Origin: Pseudooceanicola atlanticus
GTDB taxonomy: Bacteria; Pseudomonadota; Alphaproteobacteria; Rhodobacterales; Rhodobacteraceae
Length of the DNA: 62,109 nucleotides
NCBI RefSeq assembly: GCF_000768315.1
Contig: NZ_AQQX01000017.1
Span: 1-62,109, forward strand
Reading direction: 5' to 3'
The position numbers and the translations under genes were made by a program. A model generated the notes under the pieces. That model saw only the letters and a program-made list of their open reading frames with translations. It was not told the origin of the DNA and ran no database searches. Below, one piece after another: positions 17,621 through 25,496 of this stretch (position 1 is the stretch's first letter; each line of letters begins with the position of its first letter).

Positions 17621-18449
17621 GACCAAGTTCCTTTCCCACAAACTCTTCGGGCACCATGATCCTGTAGCGTGGATGTATCTTGCCGCCTTTGACCAATGCG
17701 CGATCCCCGCTGCCGAGGTCGAAGTCTTCTGGATCGAGACGCTTGCGCCAGGCATGGTCGTGGCGGTCGGCGAACACGAAGAACAGGCGTTTGACCTTGA
17801 TCTTCTTGCAACTTCTGAGCAGTGCCGAGAGGGTTCTTGGGCGCAACGTCGTCAGGCTTTCGAACACCATGTCGAGGTTGTGAAAGCTCTCCTGATCCGG
17901 CAACTCGTCCAGCGCCTCAAAGATCGCGCGTTCCGGCGAGGACATCACCAGTTTCCAGTCCCATGGCAGGGACGATGCTGTCTCGTTGAGATTTTTTCGT
18001 GCGTCATTGACACCCAACTCTGGATCGAAGAACAGCGATACGCTGCGTGTGCGGAGTTCGGCGTTGAGCGGCAGTTTTTCGAGCCAGTTGGGGATTTTTG
18101 AGCCGTAGAGCCAGACTGTGCTCTTGTCGCCGAGTGAGAGATAGTGCGCATAGCCTTGCAGGTCCAATGCCGTCGCCCCCCCGACATGGACAGGGTAGTG
18201 CATGATGTGCTGGAGCGAGAGCAGGCAGGTCTTCCAATCGAGCGTATTCGTGGTGGCGCTGCCTGGTGCCGGGCGGCGGAAGACGCCGCGTCCAAGGCGT
18301 TCTAGCCAGCCACGCTGGACATAGGCGTAGGACGAACGCCGGCCTATCCCGTGGTGCTCAAGCCAGACCGAGTCCACGAGGAACCCCGTGGGAACAGCCT
18401 CAAGAAGGCCCTTTAGTTTTTCGTGTTCTTGTCCGCTCATAGGCGACAC
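17610..18449 (-). CDS. abiEi: AbiEi antitoxin
   Basis: This 279-residue protein has an N-terminal winged-helix region (LEHHGIGRRSSYAYVQRGWLERLGRGVFRRP, residues 28-60) and the C-terminal AbiEi domain typical of type IV antitoxins (GGATALDLQGYAHYLSLG, then LSALLRSCKKIKVKRLFFVFADRHDHAW). AbiEi represses its operon by binding promoter repeats and counters AbiEii without direct binding. The promoter should lie in 18450-18600, where an A+T-rich ATATATTTTTAAA stretch is found just upstream of the start. Confidence 0.87.
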   Translation of the reverse strand: MSPMSGQEHEKLKGLLEAVPTGFLVDSVWLEHHGIGRRSSYAYVQRGWLERLGRGVFRRPAPGSATTNTLDWKTCLLSLQHIMHYPVHVGGATALDLQGYAHYLSLGDKSTVWLYGSKIPNWLEKLPLNAELRTRSVSLFFDPELGVNDARKNLNETASSLPWDWKLVMSSPERAIFEALDELPDQESFHNLDMVFESLTTLRPRTLSALLRSCKKIKVKRLFFVFADRHDHAWRKRLDPEDFDLGSGDRALVKGGKIHPRYRIMVPEEFVGKELGHGA

Positions 18450-18701
18450 AATGATATATTTTTAAAGGGACCGCCACTTGTTTCAGTGGAAACCCACAAA
18501 ATAGTCTGTCAAGGATGGACAAATTTTCTCATTTTCAAAGAGACCGGTGGTTGTCGGCTCTGAAACTCACCAGCAAAGCAGGGGGGATGCCCTCGAACAG
18601 CTGAGAAAACACCCGGCCATGTGGGCTTCGCAGATGAGCGACTACCGGTCGTTCCTGCGACGAGAAAACCGGTGTTTGTCTATCGGCGAATGTGGCCGAC
18701 T
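18450..18701. other. Intergenic region between abiEi and the CBASS operon end
   Basis: This 252-bp gap contains the presumed abiE promoter (A+T-rich at 18452-18465; TTGACA on the minus strand near 18508). I see no gene and no clear T-tract terminator for the CBASS operon that ends at 18702. Confidence 0.4.
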
Positions 18702-19769
18702 TTAAGTCCCGCCCGACGTGCTAAGCGGTCCGTGGTAAAATGCAGCCGAAGCCCGAGGAGCATCAAAGAATGTCTCAAGCCGTTCGGCGTTTTCTTCGAC
18801 AAGACGTTTCGCCTGCTGCGGAAGTTCGGCACTCGCTCGCGTGAAGTCATCAAGTGCAATGGGTTCGAGCGTCGGAGCGGATGTCAGACGAAGCATGCGG
18901 TCTCGCCCGATCAAAAGTCCGGCCTGTCCAAGGGCGTTCTGGCTTTGCAGGTGCATCGCGCTCTCGATGATTGTTCTCCAGTGGAACATGCCGCCGCGCT
19001 TGATCTGACCGTCAGTCATACGAAGGTCTTGATCGCCACAGCCTAGGCTCAGGATGTCGATTTTGTGTCTGTCTACGTTGAAACAGCTCATGGCATCGAC
19101 CAGCACCACCATGACGGGGTTGTTCGCCCAAACACCGCCATCGGCAAAGTGCCGGGTGCCATTTCGGTAGGTCGAGAAGAATGTCGGCGCGGCTGACGTC
19201 GCCAATGCTACCGTGACCAGTTCTTCCTGCCAGTCGAGGCGGAAGTCAGGGTGGTGCGGGGTCTTGAGGACGTTGACCTCGTTGAACCCATCGAAGGCGG
19301 GAATGTTCAAACGCACATTGACGGAGCCCAATGTCCTGTTGCCAAAGCGATCTCGAAGCGCTCGTTCCAAGGGTTCGCGGTTGTATCGATAGACGGCAAG
19401 ATCGCGGGCGAACTGGTAAGCGGATCGCATCGCGCGACCAATTCGAGTTGGAGGAGTCCAAGGCCTGGGAAATATTTCCGACCCGTGGCGCATATAGATT
19501 TCCAAAACCTCCTCTGCGCGCATTCCTGCTGCCATGCCGAGCGCGATTATTCCTCCGGTTGAAGTGCCGGCGATCATGTCGAAGTAGCTGGCTGCCGAAC
19601 CGCCCTTCAAGAAGCGACGCTCACATTCCGCCAGCACCGCCGCAGGCAGAATGCCTTTTATGCCGCCGCCATCAATGGAAAGTACGCGAAAATCATCTGC
19701 GGGCCATTCGAGTTGATCTCGACGGTGAAAGATGGTGCCCTGCGAGCGGCGGGATTGAGGTTGTGCCAT
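18702..19769 (-). CDS. capV: CapV-like patatin phospholipase, CBASS effector
   Basis: This 355-residue patatin-like lipase has the oxyanion loop DGGGIKG (residues 33-39), nucleophile motif GTSTGG with Ser70, and catalytic Asp in FADGGVWANNP (Asp210). In CBASS such effectors are activated by the cyclic nucleotide made by the CD-NTase and degrade the inner membrane, which kills the infected cell. The ATG at 19769 gives the family start; an upstream ATG at 19841 would only add sequence shared with the overlapping E2 gene. It is the third gene of the operon. Confidence 0.85.
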   Translation of the reverse strand: MAQPQSRRSQGTIFHRRDQLEWPADDFRVLSIDGGGIKGILPAAVLAECERRFLKGGSAASYFDMIAGTSTGGIIALGMAAGMRAEEVLEIYMRHGSEIFPRPWTPPTRIGRAMRSAYQFARDLAVYRYNREPLERALRDRFGNRTLGSVNVRLNIPAFDGFNEVNVLKTPHHPDFRLDWQEELVTVALATSAAPTFFSTYRNGTRHFADGGVWANNPVMVVLVDAMSCFNVDRHKIDILSLGCGDQDLRMTDGQIKRGGMFHWRTIIESAMHLQSQNALGQAGLLIGRDRMLRLTSAPTLEPIALDDFTRASAELPQQAKRLVEENAERLETFFDAPRASAAFYHGPLSTSGGT

Positions 19770-20262
19770 GAAATCTCTCCATAAGTGCCGCCAACCTGGA
19801 TCGCCCGCCTGACTGACTTCTGATGTGTTTGCCGGTCCCAAACCATTTTCCCGAAGCGAGCCAGCTTTCGTAGCAGCTCAGCCAGTTGGACGCCCAGGGA
19901 ATGGTCGTATTGCTGATCAGGTCATCTGGCGACCACTGATCCGCTTCGTCGTCGAAGAGGCAGAGGAATGGCCCCGTACGCTCTGTTCGCGGATGTGATA
20001 CATAAACATGCGGTAGGGACCCTTCTTCGTTACCGAAACGCCTTTGCATGGTCGGTTCAAGAACCTCAACAAGAGGCTGCAGGTACAGGTTCGATCTACC
20101 TTCGAGCAGTAGGGGTTCCGTATACTCTACCCGCAGCCGGTACGTCGTTCTGTGTGGCTGCAGGCGCCCCTCCCAGACACAAGTCCGTCTGCTCAGCCGG
20201 TCGCATGACCATTCCGAATAGACATCGGCCATGTCCGCAATCTGATCACCAACAGTTATCAT
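19693..20262 (-). CDS. Stand-alone E2-like conjugating protein of short type II CBASS
   Basis: This 189-residue protein matches E2-like CBASS accessory proteins. It contains HVYVSHPRTERTGPFLCLFD with candidate catalytic Cys101, then a W-x-P-D-D-L helix, then ISNTTIPWASNWLSCYESWLASGKWFG. No E1 or JAB gene is present, so this is the short (E2-only) arrangement, in which the E2 processes or conjugates the CD-NTase C-terminus. The start overlaps the CD-NTase end by 17 bp, and the 3' end overlaps capV. The last 40 residues look unlike the family and may be a by-product of the overlap. Confidence 0.75.
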   Translation of the reverse strand: MITVGDQIADMADVYSEWSCDRLSRRTCVWEGRLQPHRTTYRLRVEYTEPLLLEGRSNLYLQPLVEVLEPTMQRRFGNEEGSLPHVYVSHPRTERTGPFLCLFDDEADQWSPDDLISNTTIPWASNWLSCYESWLASGKWFGTGKHIRSQSGGRSRLAALMERFHGTTSIPPLAGHHLSPSRSTRMARR

Positions 20263-21613
20263 CAGGTACAGTGCCCCCCATGTTCGTATTCGCGCGCGCA
20301 GGCCTCACGAGGCCTGGTGCCGACGCGATCCCAGCACCCAAAGCTGGTGCAGCCAGAGACGAAACAGGTGCCGCAGGTTTCAGATGCCCGCTCGGTGTCA
20401 TGCCGAGCGCACCATGTTCGAGCTGGACAGTCTGTGCACGATGATAGGCCTGCAGAGCGGTCTCACCGGCCTTTTCACCGAACAGATCGTCGAACGTCGA
20501 TTGGATAACCGCAGGATCGAAGCCAACCCGCTTCAGGTTTTCGAGGCGTTCGATGAGGGTGAGCAAGTCCGCCGCCCAAAGTTGCTGGTCGCTCCTTTGA
20601 GCCGGCCACCGATCGGTGAAGAGGTCGGGGTAATGTGCCGGATTGCGAACTTCCAGCAACCGCAGGTTCTGTTCAGCATTGCGGATCTGCCAGCGCATCC
20701 GCTTGGCAATCGCTATCACCTCATCGACCAGGCTATCGTTTGCAGGGCTGGCATCGATTGCAATCGCTGCGATAATGACGGCCGGTGGTTTGCGTTTGCC
20801 ACGGTGATCGTCGTGCTTGCGATAGCGTTTGTCGCGGAACCTCTTGATCAGTTGCAGGGCAACCACGCGAGGCGATTTCTGGTCGAGCGGGACATGCACC
20901 GGCATCGGTTGGGTATCTGCCTTTTGCAACGCCAGACCAGACGTCTCATTTGAAAGCCGCGTGGCCAGTTCGGTGTAGGTTTCGCCATCGACGAGGTAAC
21001 GACGCGCATCGAAGCGCTTCTGAAACGCCTCGCTGATCTCGACGCGAGCATTGAAGTGATCGGCAAACCCCTTAGGATTGATCTCCTTGTGGTACCGCTC
21101 GTCCGTCTCAGGCTTGTGGTGAAACAAGGTTGCCACGCGTTCTGGTGCCCCATCGATGCGAACGACCGGCATCAGATCGACCGTGACGCCGTCCGGGTAG
21201 GTAACCGTGACACAGCGACTGTTTTTCTCAATCAGGTAGTCGTAGTACTTGCTGCCTTTTTCGCCCTTGATCGCTTTGTACAGTTGTTCAAGCACCCATG
21301 CCGGATCGGTGCCAGGAGCGATCGCGATCTCGAGCACGGCATCAACGTCGTGCTGGTCGGTCTTCAGGCGTGACCGAGTCGCGGCGTGGATTGCAAAGCT
21401 GCCAGAAGGGTAGATCTCAAGGACCAAATCTTCGAGAGGGCTGCCAGGGCGGTCGACATGCTGAGCGAGCCCGCGAAAATGGCGGTCGGCTTCGTCGTGC
21501 ATCGTGCGGGTGATCTGGATGGCACGTGCAACGTCCATCAGCGCAGCTTCTACAGGGTCGATCTCCAGGCTGCGGGCGAAATCTTCGAGGTTCGTCCTGA
21601 TATTCATCTTCAT
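20246..21613 (-). CDS. CD-NTase, CBASS oligonucleotide cyclase
   Basis: This 455-residue cGAS/DncV-like nucleotidyltransferase has the GS motif (Gly71-Ser72 in YPSGSFA), the metal-binding pair Asp89/Asp91 (HDVDAVLEI) and the third Asp146 (GVTVDLMPV). It senses phage infection and makes a cyclic di- or trinucleotide that activates the patatin. The C-terminus is a flexible Ala/Pro-rich tail that ends NMGGTVPDDNCW, with Gly446-Gly447 eight residues from the end. That could be the site used by the E2. A GGGGG ribosome site precedes the start at 21613. The clade cannot be assigned by eye. Confidence 0.85.
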   Translation of the reverse strand: MKMNIRTNLEDFARSLEIDPVEAALMDVARAIQITRTMHDEADRHFRGLAQHVDRPGSPLEDLVLEIYPSGSFAIHAATRSRLKTDQHDVDAVLEIAIAPGTDPAWVLEQLYKAIKGEKGSKYYDYLIEKNSRCVTVTYPDGVTVDLMPVVRIDGAPERVATLFHHKPETDERYHKEINPKGFADHFNARVEISEAFQKRFDARRYLVDGETYTELATRLSNETSGLALQKADTQPMPVHVPLDQKSPRVVALQLIKRFRDKRYRKHDDHRGKRKPPAVIIAAIAIDASPANDSLVDEVIAIAKRMRWQIRNAEQNLRLLEVRNPAHYPDLFTDRWPAQRSDQQLWAADLLTLIERLENLKRVGFDPAVIQSTFDDLFGEKAGETALQAYHRAQTVQLEHGALGMTPSGHLKPAAPVSSLAAPALGAGIASAPGLVRPARANTNMGGTVPDDNCW

Positions 21614-21660
21614 CTGCCCCCTCAGGCTTGACGGATTCGCTGATCCGTCTTACAGTTTTT

Positions 21661-21729
21661 GACGTTTTCGTAGGATAGAAAGCGAAAAAAGAAGCCGCGA
21701 GCAAGCGGCAGTAATCCTACGATATCGTC
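21661..21729. promoter_or_regulatory. Inverted operator pair between CBASS and XRE genes
   Basis: GACGTTTTCGTAGGAT (21661-21676) and the reverse complement of 21714-21729 (GACGATATCGTAGGAT) differ only in four middle bases. They face each other in the divergent promoter region and are the best candidates for binding by the XRE regulator. Confidence 0.6.
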
Positions 21730-21752
21730 ATACTAACACATGCGGGAGCGTC

Positions 21753-22088
21753 ATGTCAAATTCTACGGATTCCAATGGTGGGTTCGGTGACAGGTTACGT
21801 CAAGCCAGAGAAGCGCGAGGGATCAACCAAACGGAACTTGCGGCGAAGACTGGGTTACAACCATCAGCAATCGGCCATTTCGAGAAGGAGCGGCGCAAGC
21901 CTTCGTTTGCAAACATTAGGGCCCTCGCGAAGGCATTGAGCGTTACGTCAGACTACTTGCTAGGCAGGACCAACGACATGGCGGGAGCAACAACGGCATT
22001 TCGTGGTGAAGAGAACCTGTCAGACGACGACCGAGAGCACATTCAAATGATGATCGACCTCATGAACCAGAGAAAGTCGGGTCGTTGA
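21753..22088 (+). CDS. XRE-family repressor, candidate CapH-type CBASS regulator
   Basis: This 111-residue protein has a clear HTH_3 domain at residues 10-70 (LRQAREARGINQTELAAKTG, then SAIGHFEKERRKPSFANIRALAKALSVTSDYLLGR) and a short C-terminal tail. It is divergent from the CBASS operon, with 139 bp between, and is translationally coupled to an ImmA/IrrE peptidase. In CapH/CapP systems the repressor is cleaved by the peptidase after DNA damage or infection, which raises CBASS expression. The same logic is likely here but not proven. The paired operators at 21661-21729 support autoregulation. Confidence 0.8.
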   Translation: MSNSTDSNGGFGDRLRQAREARGINQTELAAKTGLQPSAIGHFEKERRKPSFANIRALAKALSVTSDYLLGRTNDMAGATTAFRGEENLSDDDREHIQMMIDLMNQRKSGR

Positions 22089-22972
22089 GCAAATTCCGAA
22101 TTCATATGGCGCGGCGCCAAGGTGAACTCAAAGCAAAAGAAAATGGCTACGATGCCTTCCCCGTTGATCCGTTTGCGATCGCGGAGAGCGAAGACATCTT
22201 GGTCGAGCCAAAGGATCCGGGCCGGGTTGGCGTGAGCGGCGGGATCATCTTCCATGATGAGAGCGTTGGCATCTTCTATGCGACCGATATCAAGAGCGAG
22301 GGGTTTCGCCGGTTCACCGTGGCTCACGAACTTGGCCACTATTTTCTTGAGGGGCATCCCGAGGAAATTCTGAAGACTGCTCCGATCCACATGTCCAGGG
22401 CGGGGTTTTCACAAGGGACGAGTTCGATAGAGCTAGAGGCGGATCATTTTGCGTCTGGGCTGCTCATGCCGTCGAGACTCGTGGGCGAGGTCATCGGGGG
22501 CAGCCGTGTCGGTCTGGATGGGATCATTGCGCTAAGTCAGCTGGCCGAGTGCTCGCTCACGGCCTCTGCCATCAGAGCCGCCGAATGTTGCGACTATCCG
22601 ATGGCGGTTGTCGTCAGTTCCGGCGACAAGGTCGCATATGCGTTCTTGTCTGACAGCTTCAAAAAGCTCGACAAGCTCACATTCCTCAAAAAGGGTACTC
22701 CGCTGCCACGAACCCATACCCTGCGGTTCAACGCTGATACGCAAAGCATCCGGTCCGCGCGCTCGATATGTGGACAAACCAGTCTTGCTGAATGGTTCTC
22801 TTGTGGGCGACGGCTTGCGTTGGATGAAGAAGTCATCGGTCTCGGCGCTTACGGCTTCACCCTTACCGTCCTTTCCAGCGAAGAACTTGCTGACGATCCC
22901 GATGACGAAGCCTACGAAGAAGAAGCCTTATTGATTGAGAGCTGGACCCCCAAGTTCGCGATAGGTCGCTAA
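22085..22972 (+). CDS. ImmA/IrrE metallopeptidase, candidate CapP-type
   Basis: This 295-residue protein has the zinc motif HELGH (residues 81-85, in FTVAHELGHYFLEGH) and downstream EADHFASGLLMPSRLV, the third ligand region of ImmA/IrrE peptidases. The start is TTG at 22085, overlapping the XRE stop; the ATG at 22106 is an alternative. The C-terminal 120 residues could be the sensory part. These peptidases usually cleave the partner XRE repressor. The operon position beside CBASS points to control of the defence genes. Confidence 0.82.
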   Translation: MSKFRIHMARRQGELKAKENGYDAFPVDPFAIAESEDILVEPKDPGRVGVSGGIIFHDESVGIFYATDIKSEGFRRFTVAHELGHYFLEGHPEEILKTAPIHMSRAGFSQGTSSIELEADHFASGLLMPSRLVGEVIGGSRVGLDGIIALSQLAECSLTASAIRAAECCDYPMAVVVSSGDKVAYAFLSDSFKKLDKLTFLKKGTPLPRTHTLRFNADTQSIRSARSICGQTSLAEWFSCGRRLALDEEVIGLGAYGFTLTVLSSEELADDPDDEAYEEEALLIESWTPKFAIGR

Positions 22973-23158
22973 AGCGGCCATTCGATGAAGATTGGTACGC
23001 GCGCTGGCAGAGAGGAAGACCATTGGGCATGGGTCGAAACTAGTAGCCACACGTGTCCAATTTGTGATGCGGCCGAACATGATCGCGACAACGTGCCGAT
23101 TCCTACCACGGCATGCGCGGCGCCTCGCCACAAGCTGATGCGCCGCGCATGTATGTCA

Positions 23159-23491
23159 TCAGCTCTGATCGTTTAGCCTGGCATCGGGCGCATTGGCTTT
23201 TACCGAGGCAATGCCATTTTCGCGTGCGGCTTCGCTGCTATAGGCCTCGCTGGTTCCAATGACTTGGCCGTTGCTGGCCTTGAGGTTGAACATAGGCTTT
23301 CCGGCCGCATTGGTCTTCCGCTCGTAGCGTGTGTCCAACGGTGCGTTGGTGCGCACCGAGGCTATACCATTCTCGGCGCTGGCCTTCTGCTTATAGCCCT
23401 CGCCTGTCAAGATAATCTCACCATTTCCGGCCTTCAGACGAAACCGGTACTCCCCGGCCCTGTCCTCGTAGAGTTCGAATTTACCCGCCAT
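23159..23491 (-). CDS. YegP-like protein, two DUF1508 repeats
   Basis: This 110-residue protein is made of two DUF1508 units. The first is KFELYEDRAGEYRFRLKAGN and the end of its repeat is ENGIASVRTNAP. The second is MFNLKASNGQVIGTSEAY and ends ENGIASVKANAP. A strong ribosome site (GGAGGAAGTGACAGA) fixes the start at 23491. The function of YegP proteins is unknown. The gene is isolated between the defence island and the hxs operon and reads away from both. Confidence 0.82.
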   Translation of the reverse strand: MAGKFELYEDRAGEYRFRLKAGNGEIILTGEGYKQKASAENGIASVRTNAPLDTRYERKTNAAGKPMFNLKASNGQVIGTSEAYSSEAARENGIASVKANAPDARLNDQS

Positions 23492-23829
23492 TCTGTCACT
23501 TCCTCCGAAAGTCTGATTTCCGCGCGCAGTTGACAGGTGCGAGAAAGGCTTGGCAAGACCCGGTTTCCCTGACGCGGATCGAAATCGTTCCAACGCAATT
23601 GCGACGTTGTCCGGGGGTAACATTGCGTGAGCCAGCCGATGGTTCTGCTTTGGGGGGGCCGATCCTCAGGGTCGGAAGACGGGTGGTGTCTTTGCGCCAC
23701 CCGTTGCGGGAAGTTCACTTGACGTGCATTTCTTGGGCGTCGTGGGCATGAATTTTGCCACATTCCACGCCCAATGAATGTTATAGCACACCGGATGTCA
23801 ATTTTTGAGCAGACCCCGAGACCGCAGAT
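23492..23829. other. Intergenic region upstream of hxsD
   Basis: This 338-bp stretch has no gene. It holds a perfect hairpin ACGGGTGG...CCACCCGT (23679-23704) and a TTGACG at 23719-23724. A TATAGC near 23785, about 45 bp before hxsD, may be part of the hxs promoter; the matching -35 is unclear. Confidence 0.4.
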
Positions 23830-24087
23830 ATGTCCCTGAGCCCCGTTCTCGATATTTCCATAGACCCGGAACTTCATCCCTGCATTCCCGCTGCACTTTT
23901 GCGCCTTGGATACCTCTATCCCGAGCTCGACTTTCTCGTGTCGGACAAGGGCGTCGCGGTGCACGGCGCGTCGGGGTCCGATCTCGCGCGGCTCAAACGC
24001 GAGGTGACCTACCAAGTCTATCGCGAGAAGGTCTTCCGGCAGACCTTGTCCATGCGGCAGAGCCTCTACGCGATGTTGGCAGGCTGA
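23830..24087 (+). CDS. hxsD: His-Xaa-Ser system protein HxsD
   Basis: This is an 85-residue protein with the features of HxsD: a short strand-rich N-terminus (DISIDPELHPCIPAALLRLGYLY) and a C-terminal helix YQVYREKVFRQTLSMRQSLYAMLAG. HxsD is the small invariant partner of the two radical SAM enzymes HxsB and HxsC and may present the HxsA peptide to them, although the mechanism has not been described. The stop overlaps the hxsB start (TGATG). It is the first gene of a seven-gene operon ending at 30262. Confidence 0.85.
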   Translation: MSLSPVLDISIDPELHPCIPAALLRLGYLYPELDFLVSDKGVAVHGASGSDLARLKREVTYQVYREKVFRQTLSMRQSLYAMLAG

Positions 24088-25496
24088 TGCAGATCTGGCC
24101 GCTCCGTTTTCGCGATCTCGACGATCAAAGAACCATCCTCGCCGATGACTCCGGCGCTTATTTCCTGGCCGAGAGCGGGTTCGTCGATCGCTACGCGCGC
24201 GACGCGATAACGCCTCCGGAGGAACGGTTCCTGCGGGAAAAGGGCCACGCCTTCGAGTGGGCGGGCGATCTCGCCCATACCGGGTTTCTCACGAGGTGGT
24301 CGCGGCGCCAGCATGTGGGCGGCGGGTCGGCCTATGTGATCCTGATCCCGACGCTGCGTTGCAATCTGAAATGCTCCTATTGCCAGGTCTCGCGCGCGCC
24401 GCTCGCGGCGCAGGGCTTCGACTGGGATTCGGAGACGCTTCAAAAGGTGCTGGGCTTTCTCGACGGCCTGCCGGTCGAGGAGATCCAGATCGAGTTCCAG
24501 GGCGGGGAGCCGTTCCTCAGGCTCGACCTCCTGCAGGCCGTCGCCGCCTTCGCGCGCCGGCGCTTTCAGCGCGTCCGTTTCGTGGTCTGCAGCAACCTTC
24601 AAACTCTCGATGAGGACATCCTCGCGTTTCTCGACAGCGAGGACGTGCTGATCAGCACCTCGCTCGACGGACCGCACCAGATCCATACCCGTAACCGGAC
24701 CGCAGATAGCGCGCTAACGAAGAACTTCCTCAGCAACCTCGAGCGGGTGATCGGCCTGATCGGTCCCGCACGGGTCTCCGCCCTGCCGACCATCGACATG
24801 GACGACCCGCCCGATCCGGAAGATCTGATCGCGGCCTACGAGGCGTTCGGCTTCACCTCGCTCTACCTGCGCCCCGTCAACTACCAGGGTTTCGCCCGCA
24901 AGAGCCATCCCGCGGCCCGGACCTCGACCGCCTGGAACGCCTACTATCGAGGTTTCATCGACACGCTGATCGCGCGAAACGCGCTGACGGGCCGGGTGAT
25001 GGAGGAGTTCTATCTTGCCCATTGCCTGCGACGCATCCTCGCTCCCGGGCTGGACGGTCACACCGATCTGCGCAATCCCAACATCCCGACCGGCGCGAAT
25101 GCGGTCATCGATTTCGACGGACAGATCTATCCCAGCGACGAGGCGCGCATGTTGGCGCGCATCCGGCGGGTCAATCTCGCCATCGGCAATGTGAGCGATG
25201 GCCTGGACCAGGAAAAGCTGGCCCTGCTCGCGCCGGGACACATCAACAACTTCGATCCCGACTGTATCCACTGCCCCTATCAGCCCTTCTGCGGCACCGA
25301 TCCGATCGATGATCTCTCGCGCAGCGGTCGGATTGATGTGCCCCGCCAAGACAGCTGGTTCTGCCAGCGCCACCTCGCTGTCTTCGACCTCGCAATGGAG
25401 CTGATTTACAGCAAAGACCCAGCGGTCGAATTTACCCTGTCGCGCTGGTTCGGGCTCGAGACTCTTCCCGACGCCTTGAGGCCGATCGCGCCATGA
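24087..25496 (+). CDS. hxsB: Radical SAM maturase HxsB
   Basis: This 469-residue radical SAM enzyme has the CxxxCxxC cluster motif at Cys92, Cys96 and Cys99 (RCNLKCSYC) and the SAM-binding GGEP motif (EFQGGEPFLRLD). A C-terminal SPASM-like cysteine region (CIHCPYQPFC, then WFC) probably binds further iron-sulfur clusters. Such enzymes modify ribosomally made peptides; the presumed substrate is the His-Xaa-Ser repeat of HxsA. The ATG at 24087 overlaps the hxsD stop. The frame extends upstream in other sequence, but that part is not family-like. Confidence 0.9.
   Translation: MQIWPLRFRDLDDQRTILADDSGAYFLAESGFVDRYARDAITPPEERFLREKGHAFEWAGDLAHTGFLTRWSRRQHVGGGSAYVILIPTLRCNLKCSYCQVSRAPLAAQGFDWDSETLQKVLGFLDGLPVEEIQIEFQGGEPFLRLDLLQAVAAFARRRFQRVRFVVCSNLQTLDEDILAFLDSEDVLISTSLDGPHQIHTRNRTADSALTKNFLSNLERVIGLIGPARVSALPTIDMDDPPDPEDLIAAYEAFGFTSLYLRPVNYQGFARKSHPAARTSTAWNAYYRGFIDTLIARNALTGRVMEEFYLAHCLRRILAPGLDGHTDLRNPNIPTGANAVIDFDGQIYPSDEARMLARIRRVNLAIGNVSDGLDQEKLALLAPGHINNFDPDCIHCPYQPFCGTDPIDDLSRSGRIDVPRQDSWFCQRHLAVFDLAMELIYSKDPAVEFTLSRWFGLETLPDALRPIAP

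Noticed and set aside
17621..17755. Longer start of abiEii upstream of 17620
   Set aside because: The extra 45 residues lie within abiEi in another frame and are not family-like; the start at 17620 has the normal overlap.
22985..23176. A 63-codon plus-strand frame with CPICDAAEHD after the ImmA gene
   Set aside because: Too short, with no ribosome site and no recognisable family; the Cys pair alone is not enough to call a gene.
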